From positions 4,647 through 68,646 of the forward strand of contig DXWI01000011.1 of assembly GCA_019416935.1 (NCBI GenBank): a stretch of 64,000 bases of DNA, in the 5' to 3' direction. Positions 33,071-42,640 of the stretch are shown here, in pieces (position 1 is the stretch's first letter; each line of letters starts with the position of its first letter). Source of the stretch: Clostridiales bacterium. GTDB lineage: Bacteria; Bacillota; Clostridia; Christensenellales; CAG-138. Position numbers and translations under genes: made by a program. Below the pieces are notes generated by a model, which was not told where the DNA came from, searched no databases, and was given only the letters and a program-made list of their open reading frames with translations.

Positions 33071-33099
33071 ATTCTATTATGTATACAAGTATATGTCAA
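33071..33099 (-). promoter_or_regulatory. gntR promoter with matching operator in the spacer
   Basis: Minus strand TTGACA (33099-33094) and TAGAAT (33076-33071) have a 17-base spacer containing ACTTGTATACAT (33090-33079), which shares the core CTTGTATACA with the operon operator. This implies autoregulation. Confidence 0.85.
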
Positions 33100-33239
33100 T
33101 ATGTTTTTTAGTTTGTATTAACTTGTTGATTTATGAAATGCATTATGATATTATTATTATGTACACGTTTACCGCTTTGGTTATTCTGGTACGGCCTTTA
33201 TCCGAGGCCATGCGGCGTTAACAAACGGAGAATCATTCC

Positions 33240-34127
33240 ATGAAAACTCTTTCAAAAGGCATTGTCTTTATGCTATTGTCCGCACTATCCTTTGCGTGGA
33301 TGGCTGCCTTTGTCCGACTATCGGGCGATCTTCCGTTTTTACAGAAAGCCTTTTTTCGCAACCTAGTCGCTTTTTTGATTGCGCTTTTTCTTTTCTGCAA
33401 AAAGCTTCCGAAGATTCATCAACGCAACCTGCCGCTTCATTTGGTGCGCTCAGTAGTCGGTACGGTTGGCCTGCTGGGGAACTATTATGCCATCGATAGG
33501 CTCGTTCTTTCCGACGCGTCCATGCTCAATAAAATGTCCCCTTTTTTCGCGGTGCTCTTCTCGGTCCTGCTATTGAAGGAAAAGCTCAGCCGAACGCGCT
33601 TACTCATCATTATTGCGGCATTTATCGGCAGCATATTGGTGGTCAAGCCCACATTTTCAAACTTGAATCTCGGCGCAACGCTATTCGGTTTTCTTGGGGG
33701 CATGGCATCCGGTCTGGCCTATACAACGGTACGCATGCTGGCTCAACGCGGCGAAAATAGTGCCTCTATCGTCATGCTGTTTTCGGGTATCGCGTGTCTG
33801 TTGCTTTTGCCGGGTCTGCTTGCCAGCTTCATGCCAATGACAGCTCGGCAATGGGTTCTGTTGCTGCTGGCAGGGACTTCCGCAGCGTGTGGCCAGTTCT
33901 GCATTACAGCAGCCTATACCCATGCCCCGGCACGAGAAATAGCGGTCTATGACTATTCACAGGTCATCTTCTCTACGATCATCGGCTACCTTCTGTTCGA
34001 TCAGGTAGCCGATCTCTACAGCTTCATCGGTTATGCCGTCATCATTGGCGCGGCCATCCTCATGTTCCATTATAATCGGAAGCGCACGGATAATCTGCCG
34101 ACGCTTTCCCAGCAGCGCACTCTGTAA
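33240..34127 (+). CDS. DMT-superfamily (EamA) transporter
   Basis: A 295-residue protein with ten predicted helices in two EamA repeats (first from MLLSALSFAWMAAFVRLSGD; second from LGFLGGMASGLAYTTVRML). EamA exporters move amino acids or metabolites. It is divergent from gntR, 200 bases apart, so it might belong to the same regulon, but no operator copy was seen next to it. Confidence 0.85.
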   Translation: MKTLSKGIVFMLLSALSFAWMAAFVRLSGDLPFLQKAFFRNLVAFLIALFLFCKKLPKIHQRNLPLHLVRSVVGTVGLLGNYYAIDRLVLSDASMLNKMSPFFAVLFSVLLLKEKLSRTRLLIIIAAFIGSILVVKPTFSNLNLGATLFGFLGGMASGLAYTTVRMLAQRGENSASIVMLFSGIACLLLLPGLLASFMPMTARQWVLLLLAGTSAACGQFCITAAYTHAPAREIAVYDYSQVIFSTIIGYLLFDQVADLYSFIGYAVIIGAAILMFHYNRKRTDNLPTLSQQRTL

Positions 34128-34375
34128 GCGCGGCTTACCTGCCGTCATTCAGTTGTCAACCCATCAGCGTGCGCTAATCCGGCACACTCACTCTGCTCAT
34201 AGCAAGCCAAGCGTCTGATACTTGCTTCCCCACCCCCGTCCGTATCGCTCTGGAAGCCCGTCGGAAACGATTAGAGCTTCCAAAAGTGGAATTGCCACTT
34301 TTGCGAGACATTTCGCCATTCAGTAGAATCGTGTTGGAAACCCGACCATCCCCGCCGCCTTCGCCGCAAAACAAA

Positions 34376-34395
34376 AGCCGGCCCAAAGGCCGGCT
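34376..34395 (-). terminator. Hairpin with minus-strand T tail
   Basis: AGCCGGCC-CAAA-GGCCGGCT; on the minus strand TTTTGTTTTG follows. It is the second such hairpin downstream of clpX and may act as a back-up terminator. Confidence 0.5.
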
Positions 34396-34597
34396 AAGAC
34401 CGTCAGAAAGCTGTGTTTTTTGACGGAATTTCTGCTGCGGCAGGGATACACTTGCAGGTTTGACGCTGTAAACCCGCAAGCAGGGTGTCAAAAGCACCGC
34501 GCAGGTCGCTGCTTTTGACGGATTCTATGGCTCTTTCTTTGCAATGCTCGTGCGCGAACCGACGGAGCGGTTCACATCGTCACTTTTTTGACAAGCT

Positions 34598-34619
34598 GAG
34601 CCGGCCCGAAGGCCGGCTC
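34598..34619 (-). terminator. Hairpin after clpX
   Basis: GAGCCGGCC (34598-34606) pairs with GGCCGGCTC (34611-34619) around CGAA, 22 bases after the clpX stop. The T tail is weak. Confidence 0.55.
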
Positions 34620-34641
34620 ATGTATGCGGTTGATCGTTATC

Positions 34642-35919
<1,278 letters not shown>

Positions 35920-35932
35920 ATCTGTTCTTTCA

Positions 35933-36517
35933 TTACCTCCTTGCGGGGATGATCTCATCCACGATTCCATAGGAGCGGGCCTGTTCCGCGCTCATATAGT
36001 TGTCGCGTTCGGTGTCCAGACTGATCTTCTCGATCGGTTGGCCGGTTCGCGCGGCAAGGATCTCGTTGAGCCGCTTGCGGATGCGCAGGATCTGCTCGGC
36101 GTGGATGCTGATATCCGTCGCCTGCCCCTGTGCGCCGCCGCTGGGCTGGTGGATCATGATCTCCGCGTTGGGCAGCGCCTTACGCTTGCCCTTTGCGCCC
36201 GCCGCGAGCAGGAATGCGCCCATCGACGCGGCAAGGCCGATGCAGATGGTCGATACCTCGCACTTGATGTACTGCATCGTATCGTAAATCGCCATTCCCG
36301 CCGACACGGAGCCGCCGGGGCTGTTGATATACAGGTAAATATCCTTATCGGGATCGTCCCCCTCCAGAAACAGCATCTGTGCCACGATCAGGTTGGCGGT
36401 ATCGTCGTCGATCTCGCCGCCGAGAAAAATGATGCGGTCCTGCAGCAGGCGCGAATAGATGTCGTAGGAACGCTCGCCGCGGCTGGTCTGCTCTACGACC
36501 ATGGGAATCAGGTTCAT
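35933..36517 (-). CDS. clpP: ATP-dependent Clp protease proteolytic subunit ClpP
   Basis: A 194-residue serine peptidase of normal length. The catalytic triad context is clear: GLAASMGAFLLAAG (Ser), AEIMIHQPSGG (His) and a later Asp near LDTERDNYMSAE. The hydrophobic N-terminal axial segment MNLIPMVVEQTSRGERSYDI is intact. ATG 36517 is preferred to a GTG nine bases upstream. It lies between tig and clpX, as in most Bacillota. Confidence 0.98.
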   Translation of the reverse strand: MNLIPMVVEQTSRGERSYDIYSRLLQDRIIFLGGEIDDDTANLIVAQMLFLEGDDPDKDIYLYINSPGGSVSAGMAIYDTMQYIKCEVSTICIGLAASMGAFLLAAGAKGKRKALPNAEIMIHQPSGGAQGQATDISIHAEQILRIRKRLNEILAARTGQPIEKISLDTERDNYMSAEQARSYGIVDEIIPARR

Positions 36518-36589
36518 CGGGGTCACCGTCCTTTTTGTGAAGCGGAGCCGCCCAATCGGCGGCCCGCCCCGGATTCCGTTCTGTATCGC

Positions 36590-37912
36590 TTACTCGGCCG
36601 CCGGCGCTTCCGCTGCGGGCGCTTCCTTCGGCTCGGTAAACACTGCGTTGTCAACGATCAGCGCGATGGTCTTTTCCGCCGTCTTGCGGTCGCGCAGATA
36701 GTCGTAATCATCCTCCTTGAGCTGCTTCTTGAACTCTTCGACGGAGGTATTGTTCTGCTCGGCGTACGCGGCCACATCCGCGTCCAGCTCTTCGTCGGTG
36801 CAGGTGACGTTCTCCGCCTTGCCGACGGCCTCGATCACAAGCTGCATCTTCACGCGGTTCTCCGCCTCGGGTTTGTAGCTCTCGCGCATAGCGTCGAGAT
36901 CCGTACCGGAGAACTTGCAGTAATCCTCGAGCGAAATGCCGCTCATGCTCAGACGGTAGGCAATATCCTGCATCATGTAGTTGACCTGCCGGTCGGTCAT
37001 GACAGCCGGGATCTCCACGGTGGCGTTGTCGCACACGGCTTTGATGCACAGGTTCTCGCGCGCGGCCTTCTCGTTCTCCGCGGCGCGCGCCGTCATCTTC
37101 TCGCGCTTGTCGGCCTTCAGCTCGTCGAGCGTGTCGAACTCGGAAACATCCTTTGCAAACTCATCGTCGAGCGCGGGCAATTCCTTGATCTGCACCTCGC
37201 GCACCTTCACGTGGAACACGGCCTCTTTGCCGGCCAGATCGGGCGCATGGTACTCTTCGGGGAAGGTCACGGTGATGTCCTTCTCCTCGCCGATGCTCAT
37301 GCCGACCATCTGCTCTTCAAAGCCGGGGATGAACGTACCGGAGCCGATGACCAGCGGCTGCTCCTCGGCCGTGCCGCCGTCAAACTTCTCGCCGTCGACG
37401 CTGCCGCTGTAATCGAGGATCACGCGGTCGCCGTTCTCCACAGCGCGCTCCACGCCGACAAAGCGGGCGTTCTTCTCGCGTTCCTGCTCGATTTCGCGCT
37501 CCACGTCTGCATCCTCAACAGTATACGTCGGCTTTTCCACTTCTATACCCTTGTAGGCGCCCAGAACCACCTCGGGCTTGAGCTGCACCTCGGCGGTGTA
37601 CACCACGCCCTCGGCCAGACTGATCTTCTCGATGTCGATGGACGGCTTGTCCACTGCGGAGAGTTCGAACTCTTCGAGCGCCGCATCATACGCATCGCCC
37701 CAGACGATCTCGAACGCATCCTCAAAAAACACGCCCTCGCCGTACATGTTCTCAATGACCTTGCGCGGCGCATGGCCCTTGCGGAATCCGGGGATGTTGT
37801 AGTGCTTCGCGGTCTTGACATACGCCTGCTGCACCGCTGCGGCAAAGGTATCGGCGTCCACCGTGATGGTCAGTTTTGCAATGTTGTGCTCTTTCCGTTC
37901 AATCGTCGCCAT
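36590..37912 (-). CDS. tig: Trigger factor (ribosome-associated chaperone/PPIase)
   Basis: A 440-residue chaperone. Order: ribosome-binding domain with the signature GFRKGHAP (about residue 45), FKBP-type PPIase domain (~150-245; VILDYSGSVDGEKFDGG, FEEQMVGMSIGEEKDITVTF) and helical C-terminal arms. ATG 37912 is set by GGAGG five bases upstream; the longer frame adds an unlike leader. First gene of the tig-clpP-clpX group; a GC hairpin between tig and clpP (36530-36570) may modulate read-through. Confidence 0.97.
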   Translation of the reverse strand: MATIERKEHNIAKLTITVDADTFAAAVQQAYVKTAKHYNIPGFRKGHAPRKVIENMYGEGVFFEDAFEIVWGDAYDAALEEFELSAVDKPSIDIEKISLAEGVVYTAEVQLKPEVVLGAYKGIEVEKPTYTVEDADVEREIEQEREKNARFVGVERAVENGDRVILDYSGSVDGEKFDGGTAEEQPLVIGSGTFIPGFEEQMVGMSIGEEKDITVTFPEEYHAPDLAGKEAVFHVKVREVQIKELPALDDEFAKDVSEFDTLDELKADKREKMTARAAENEKAARENLCIKAVCDNATVEIPAVMTDRQVNYMMQDIAYRLSMSGISLEDYCKFSGTDLDAMRESYKPEAENRVKMQLVIEAVGKAENVTCTDEELDADVAAYAEQNNTSVEEFKKQLKEDDYDYLRDRKTAEKTIALIVDNAVFTEPKEAPAAEAPAAE

Positions 37913-38111
37913 GTTGTCCTCCAACAATCCATACAATATATTTTTACCGATAATAATCCAGTATCCAAAGTATCTTAACACACATTTCCATCGAATGCAA
38001 CCGCGATTGTGGCCAAAACCGTACCGATTCGGCGGTTTTTGGGGCGTAGCGGCGCGGCTGTATGGAGGCGACAACGCATCATCCGATGTTTCGTGTGTGC
38101 CGCAGGGCAGC

Positions 38112-38375
38112 CTATCGTTTTTCGTTCACGGGAAAGGACAGGTTCAACAGGTCGCCTGCGCGGATATCCAAAGCGTCCGCAAGGTTATACAGCACCTCGA
38201 CAGAGAATGGGCACACGATATTCGGCGCTTCGATCGACCCCAAATAGGAACGGCTAATCCCTGCTTTACTTGCCAACTGTTTCTGCGACATGCCACGTTT
38301 CTTGCGCAGCGCAGCAATGGCGACACCAATTTCAATAAGGCGATTGTTTGCTTGTTGTAATTCTTCTTCTCGCAT
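38112..38375 (-). CDS. XRE-family regulator, tandem copy 1
   Basis: An 87-residue protein made of a Cro/CI-type HTH (IAALRKKRGMSQKQLASKAG, ISRSYLGSIEAPNIV) with a dimerising end. It is a close paralogue of the next XRE gene: both share SIEAPNIV, PFSVEVLYN and ADALDIRAGDLLN. About 150 bases separate the two genes. Confidence 0.88.
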   Translation of the reverse strand: MREEELQQANNRLIEIGVAIAALRKKRGMSQKQLASKAGISRSYLGSIEAPNIVCPFSVEVLYNLADALDIRAGDLLNLSFPVNEKR

Positions 38376-38524
38376 GTTTCAGCCCTTTTTCCCTCATTGT
38401 ATCCCATAGCAATACATATAGGAACCCCGACTCACTATGACCAATGGTCACAGTAAGGCCGGGGCTTGTCTGATTCCGTTGCGAATTATATGAGAATACC
38501 GGCGCACCGGACGGTTGCTCACGG

Positions 38525-38785
38525 TTATTTGCTCAGAGGAAAGGATGTGTTCAGCAGGTCGCCCGCGCGAATATCCAAAGCGTCCGCTATGTTGTACAGG
38601 ACTTCGACGGAGAACGGGCGCACGATGTTCGGCGCTTCGATGGAGCTCAAATGAGAGCGGCTGATCTTTGCCTTTTCTGCCAACTGCTCCTGCGACATGC
38701 CGCGCATTTTGCGCAGAGCTGCTATGGTGAGGCCAAGTTCAATGAAGCGGTCGCGATTTTGAAATCCGACTTCTTTACTCATCAT
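38525..38785 (-). CDS. XRE-family regulator, tandem copy 2
   Basis: An 86-residue HTH protein (LRKMRGMSQEQLAEKAKIS; RSHLSSIEAPNIVRPFSVEV). Start at ATG 38785 (or the next ATG, 38782) after GGAGGCCGG; the frame also opens 18 bases earlier. It is roughly 65-70% identical by eye to copy 1, from an old tandem duplication. Confidence 0.88.
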   Translation of the reverse strand: MMSKEVGFQNRDRFIELGLTIAALRKMRGMSQEQLAEKAKISRSHLSSIEAPNIVRPFSVEVLYNIADALDIRAGDLLNTSFPLSK

Positions 38786-39148
38786 CCGGCCTCCTTTGCC
38801 CATTCATACTATATATTTTAGATTTTTCTCTTTTTTCTTTGTGTATTCGTTGATGTGCTATTGAATGATATTTTGAGCAAATATATAATAGTATGGTACT
38901 GAATCACTCGAAAGGCGGCATTCGGCGGGTCCGTTCTACATGCGGCGGGAAACTGCCATTCCTGCACATCGGGGACAAACCGGCGGCAATCCGCCCGGTT
39001 GTAACGGTACAAAAAAACAGAGCCGCCTGGCTCTGCAATGGTTGGGATATGCGGTGTTTTGACCGGGACGACCCGGCGCGCCGGTCAACGTTTTTCGGCC
39101 GCGGCTTTGGCGTCCGGCCGCTTCCCTCTTTATCCGGCGCCGCTTCCC

Positions 39149-39373
39149 TTACTTTTGGGGCGGAACAAACTCGATCAAATCCCCGATTCCGCACTCCAGA
39201 ACGGTGCACAGCCTTGCCAGTACATCCGTGTCCAGCCGCGTAATCGTATTGTTGCAGTAGTGGTTGATCTGCGTTCTCTGCATCTCCGCGCGGTGGCTCA
39301 GCTTGTTTTTGCTGATTCCTCTGTCCTCGATCAGCTCCGCCAGCTTGATGCGGATCGTTCCATACTGCTCCAT
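39149..39373 (-). CDS. YozG-like small XRE regulator
   Basis: A 74-residue HTH protein (IRIKLAELIEDRGISKNKLS; LARLCTVLECGIGDLIEF) of the short type common in Bacillota. Its promoter overlaps that of the divergent gene at 39504 with a dyad between them, pointing to autoregulation and control of the neighbour. Confidence 0.88.
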   Translation of the reverse strand: MEQYGTIRIKLAELIEDRGISKNKLSHRAEMQRTQINHYCNNTITRLDTDVLARLCTVLECGIGDLIEFVPPQK

Positions 39374-39400
39374 TTTGGTTCTCCTTCATACAACGAACAA

Positions 39401-39461
39401 TTGACAAGTTTAGTCTATTATTGTTAGAATGGATTTATAAGTTCTAACTACTCTTGTCCAA
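39401..39461. promoter_or_regulatory. Overlapping divergent promoters with a shared dyad
   Basis: Plus strand: TTGACA (39401-39406), 18 bases, TAGAAT (39425-39430). Minus strand: TTGGAC (39461-39456), 16 bases, TATAAA (39439-39434). The dyad GTTAGAA (39423-39429) with TTCTAAC (39442-39448) spans both -10 regions and is the likely operator of the XRE regulator. Confidence 0.75.
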
Positions 39462-39503
39462 TTTATCATATGCAATTAGTTATCCGATTGGGGGAGAAGA
39501 ATT

Positions 39504-40160
39504 ATGCACATCAGCGGCGAACTGGCGGCTATGGCGGAACGGATGTTCACCACCGAACTGCTCGATACCGTGCTGGCGGAATACCAGCGGGAAATGGAGC
39601 GGGATGGCATGGATGCGAGCGAGCGGGAGTATGTGGATGCGTGCGCCCGACTGCCCGGCCTGCTGGACGAGCAGCAGGTGGCTGTGCTCTCCGAGGTGGA
39701 AGCGCTGTTCGTCAAGTGCCTCCACTATTCTCTCCGCTTTGGCTTTGAGCGCGGCTTGTATGCGAGCTTTCAACAGTTTTATTGCGGTAAAAAAACGGAC
39801 GCGCCCTTTTCCCGCTATGTCGTGCGTGAAATTCTGCGCATGCCGAACATCCAGCGGCACCGCGAGTACTATGGATGGACGCACCGTTCCATCGAGCTGC
39901 TCACGCAATTGTATGACGCGACGGAGGGCGACACGACCGAGTACCTGATCTCCGTGGAATGCGTGTGGGAAGATCGCGTATACGGGGTGCTCCGGCACGC
40001 GTTCTATCTGGGCTGCCGCTACGCGCTGGGGCTGATCGGCGCGGTCAACACCGGCGAGAACGGCGTCGGCGCCGCCTGCGCCGCGCGCATGGATGAAGCG
40101 CGCCTGTGCCTGGAGGATGAGCTGGGCATTCCAAAACAGCAAAAGGGGAAAACGCCGTAA
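39504..40160 (+). CDS. Hypothetical helical protein controlled with an XRE gene
   Basis: A 218-residue, mostly helical soluble protein beginning MHISGELAAMAERMFTTELL; no signal peptide or membrane helix. The central region FVKCLHYSLRFGFERGLYAS and YLGCRYALGLIGAVNTGEN are its most distinctive parts. GGGGGAGAAG precedes the ATG. It is divergent from an XRE repressor across overlapping promoters, so it may be a tightly controlled partner. I do not recognise the family. Confidence 0.65.
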   Translation: MHISGELAAMAERMFTTELLDTVLAEYQREMERDGMDASEREYVDACARLPGLLDEQQVAVLSEVEALFVKCLHYSLRFGFERGLYASFQQFYCGKKTDAPFSRYVVREILRMPNIQRHREYYGWTHRSIELLTQLYDATEGDTTEYLISVECVWEDRVYGVLRHAFYLGCRYALGLIGAVNTGENGVGAACAARMDEARLCLEDELGIPKQQKGKTP

Positions 40161-40172
40161 AGCGTTTTCCCC
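40145..40172. terminator. Bidirectional hairpin at the 3' end of the hypothetical gene
   Basis: GGGGAAAACGC (40145-40155) pairs with GCGTTTTCCCC (40162-40172) across the stop codon. On the minus strand CCTTTTG follows, so it may also end the membrane-protein operon to the right. Confidence 0.6.
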
Positions 40173-40226
40173 GACATTCCGTGCTGATTCCCTTGTCAAA
40201 AAAGTGACGATGCGAACCGCGCCGGG

Positions 40227-40691
40227 TCAGAACAGCGGCGACAGCAGATAGTACAGTCCCAGCAGCAGGAACAGCGCGGCGAGCACCCAAACGTCATAAT
40301 AGATGTATTTGGCCATCCGCAGCCGCACCGGCTCGGTTCGGAGATAGTCGAACAGCTTGATCCGCTCCGTCGTCTCCGCGCGGGCGAAACAGTAGGTTCT
40401 GAGCAGGCTCAGCATTTCCACGCCCAGTACGAACGGCATCCAGAGGAGCGGCGCCGTTTGCAGCATGCATCGCATCCACATCCCCGGCCGTGTTTGCTGG
40501 ATCTCATGCAGGTATTGCATCAACGTGGAATTGCGTATCAGCCACGTCAGGAATGCAACCGCCCAGAATATTGTACTGATGCCCAGCCCCCGCCACCAGC
40601 GGCGGTGGCGGGCCGTGGGCGGCGCGGTGCCCGTGTCCAGCGGCGCGGCGTCTCTATCCTGCTCTTGGCGGTGTTCTTTCAACCCTTCCAT
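40227..40691 (-). CDS. FARAET-family small membrane protein (cassette A, third gene)
   Basis: A 154-residue protein with three membrane helices (~38-55, 78-95 and 130-150) and the motif TYCFARAETTERIKLFDYLR between helices two and three. The same motif appears in four neighbours (40778, 45566, 46043 and, degenerate, 46485). GGGAGG lies eight bases before ATG 40691. It matches the pseudogene at 45566-45993 position for position. No known function; cysteine and paired charged residues next to a membrane helix suggest a cytoplasmic interaction site. Confidence 0.7.
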   Translation of the reverse strand: MEGLKEHRQEQDRDAAPLDTGTAPPTARHRRWWRGLGISTIFWAVAFLTWLIRNSTLMQYLHEIQQTRPGMWMRCMLQTAPLLWMPFVLGVEMLSLLRTYCFARAETTERIKLFDYLRTEPVRLRMAKYIYYDVWVLAALFLLLGLYYLLSPLF

Positions 40692-40777
40692 GTTCAATTC
40701 CTCCCTTCACTGCTTCTTAGAAAGACGGAATCGTTGCAGAGGTGCTCTTTGTACACAGGGAGCGCGCTGCCCGCCGG

Positions 40778-41188
40778 TCAAAACAGCAGGCCGTATAGCC
40801 CCAGAAACAGCAACAACGTCGCCAGCACCCCCACGAGGGGAAACTGCTCGCGTCTGAGCCGCCGGCGAAGCGGCCCGGCTGTATCGCTCTCGAGGTAGGC
40901 CGCAAGGCTTTCCCTCTCCCGTGTCTCTGCCCGGGCAAAGCAATAGCCCTTGAGTACCGCACCGCAGACGATGAGGACATCGGCCGCCAGCAGCAGCATC
41001 ACAATGAGCAGCGGCATCTCGTCCGCAATGGCTGTGGGGTCTGCCCCCTCCCAGATCGCGGCGCGCACCTGCCGCCCGGGAAGGGAGACCACGCACAACT
41101 GCACGGCGGCGTACACGCACAGCGCCTGCGCCGCCCAGCCCCACCCGCGCCAGCGCTTACGATGGCGCTCCATGGCGATTTGTTCCAT
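40778..41188 (-). CDS. FARAET-family small membrane protein (cassette A, second gene)
   Basis: A 136-residue protein with three membrane helices and GYCFARAETRERESLAAYLE at ~85-104, ending LRREQFPLVGVLATLLLFLG. It is a close paralogue of the gene at 46043-46462 (both begin MEQ...MERHR(K/E)RWRG and share the AAIWxGAD segment). GGGGGAG precedes the ATG. It lies 20 bases after the secreted-protein gene and 86 bases before the third gene. Confidence 0.7.
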   Translation of the reverse strand: MEQIAMERHRKRWRGWGWAAQALCVYAAVQLCVVSLPGRQVRAAIWEGADPTAIADEMPLLIVMLLLAADVLIVCGAVLKGYCFARAETRERESLAAYLESDTAGPLRRRLRREQFPLVGVLATLLLFLGLYGLLF

Positions 41189-41208
41189 ACTCTCCCCCTT
41201 TGTACCGG

Positions 41209-42036
41209 TCAAAATGTCGGAATCGTTCCGTATCCAGTGCAGGTACTTAGAGCCGCGCCTCCAGCCGTGTATGTCTCATAGGATGCCCAAATGCGCACCG
41301 TTGTCGTCAAACGATTACCTGATACACTGGTGGAAATCCGAATATACTGGCCTTCAGATATGCTTGGCAAGGAAAGCCCCAACGCCACTGACATTCCCAA
41401 TGTCGCAAACGATCCGAGCCCGGGAAACAGCAACGTAATTACGCAGCCCCCAACACTTGCTGCAATTCTTCCAACAGCGGCATCCCCGGCCGTAACGACC
41501 CGGCCGCTGCTGCCTGACCCTACGTTTGTATAGGTCCTTATCACCTTGTTCTCCGTATAATCCCTGGCAACGAATCGGAATTTTGTGCGCAACTGACAGC
41601 GCAGGAAAGGGCCGTTAAAGGTTTTTGTGTAGGTACCGGTCGTCCGCTCCACGCTAACGAAGCTGCCGGACGTCTGCACAATTGCCGGATATTCATATCC
41701 TACGCTGAGCGACGCAAGGGATGGCAAAATCGCTACAACACGATACGTTACCGTTGCCTTGCTGGAATTGATAGATGAGCTCACCACCTGCACATAGCTG
41801 TCAATCATCCCGTTGACTGCCTCCCCCGCGCGCTGGCGCTCCATCAGCTCTTCAAACACCGCGTCCGCCTCCGCCTATGTCCGCGCCTGCGGGATGCTGT
41901 CCATCAGCTCTGCAGTTGTCTTTGTTCTCAGTTCAGCCGTTTTCAGTTCCTCTGCCGCCAGCGCAAGATTTCCGGTCGCCAGACAGAAAGCCGCGGCCAG
42001 AAGCAACGATACCATTCGTTTCACAATTCGCTTCAT
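41209..42036 (-). CDS. Secreted protein interrupted by one in-frame TAG (cassette A, first gene)
   Basis: From ATG 42036 (GGAGG nine bases upstream) the frame gives a signal peptide (KRMVSLLLAAAFCLATGNLA, cleavage near LALAAEE), then TAELMDSIPQART, a TAG at 41875-41877, and continues in the same frame AEADAVFEELMERQRAGEAV to the stop at 41209, about 275 codons in all. The rest is a strand-rich domain ending in a hydrophobic glycine-rich segment (VGGCVITLLFPGLGSF) and SEGQYIRISTSVSGNRLTTT. If TAG were read through as Gln, the protein would be whole. Otherwise it is a pseudogene by one CAG-to-TAG change. No family is recognised. Confidence 0.6.
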
Positions 42037-42058
42037 TTTTGTGATCCTCCTTATCAGA

Positions 42059-42271
42059 ATCGTCGTTTTGCCAGTCGGGATCGGTCTGTTGTGCTGCCCT
42101 AGCTGCGGCGCCACCCCCTCTGCTCTTCTGTGGATGTATGGTTTCGTCTGTCCGGTCGCATCTGCGTTCCGCGTTGGATTTGTTGTTGCATCATCACTGT
42201 ATCACGGCGCGGTTCCCCCCGCAATGCGCAAAAGGAATGTTCCCGAAAAGTTCACAGTTCGTGCCGGTTCG
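42059..42271. repeat. 213-bp leader repeat, copy A
   Basis: It matches 46951-47163 without gaps, with about 13 differences by eye (~94%). Both copies lie just upstream of the first gene of a minus-strand FARAET cassette. Read on the minus strand, each contains TTGCGG, 17 bases, TACAGT, a conserved promoter candidate (42221-42193), followed by a ~150-base transcribed leader. Confidence 0.9.
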
Positions 42272-42359
42272 CCGGCGTTTGGCAGGGCAATTTTGCGCCG
42301 TATGCGCTTGTGCCGGCAGCGCACCGGTGCAGTAGGGCGCAGCAATTCCGCATCCGCGC

Positions 42360-42389
42360 TTGACAAGCCCGCCCCGCGCGCATTATACT
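42360..42389 (+). promoter_or_regulatory. Promoter of the thrS T-box transcript
   Basis: TTGACA (42360-42365) and TATACT (42384-42389) are 18 bases apart, directly before the T-box leader. Confidence 0.8.
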
Positions 42390-42396
42390 GAATGGG

Positions 42397-42610
42397 ATTC
42401 GGGAATGACACGGGAAGCAGTAGCTCCCCCATCGATGCAGAAAAGAGAGTGCCGCCTTGGCTGAGAGCGTCACATGCGTCCGGGAGCGAAGACCGCCCGC
42501 CGACCCGGAACGGTGCTGCGGGCCGATATACCCGCCAAGAGCCCAAAGCAGGGTGGAACCGCGATTGCAGTAGCCATCGCCCCTCGCAAGCATTGCGACG
42601 GGCGATTTTT
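42397..42610 (+). ncRNA. T-box leader controlling thrS
   Basis: The T-box sequence AGGGTGGAACCGCG is at 42550-42563, followed by the intrinsic terminator ATCGCCC (42576-42582) with GGGCGAT (42600-42606), an inner TCGCAA/TTGCGA stem, and TTTTTATTTTT. Uncharged tRNA-Thr is expected to stabilise the antiterminator formed with the T-box sequence and let transcription reach thrS. I could not place the Thr specifier codon with certainty. Confidence 0.92.
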
Positions 42611-42640
42611 ATTTTTCAGAACAAACAGGAGGAGATTTGT

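Larger units (their letters stand above)
34128..34641. repeat. Gene-free stretch rich in hairpins and a dispersed repeat
   Basis: No gene. It contains CAAAAGTGG/CCACTTTTG (34281-34303), AGCCGGCC/GGCCGGCT (34376-34395), several TTTTGAC motifs in both orientations, and GGTTCACATCGTCAC with TTTTTTGACAAG (34570-34597), whose reverse complement recurs near 40187-40215. The right end is the clpX terminator. Confidence 0.55.
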
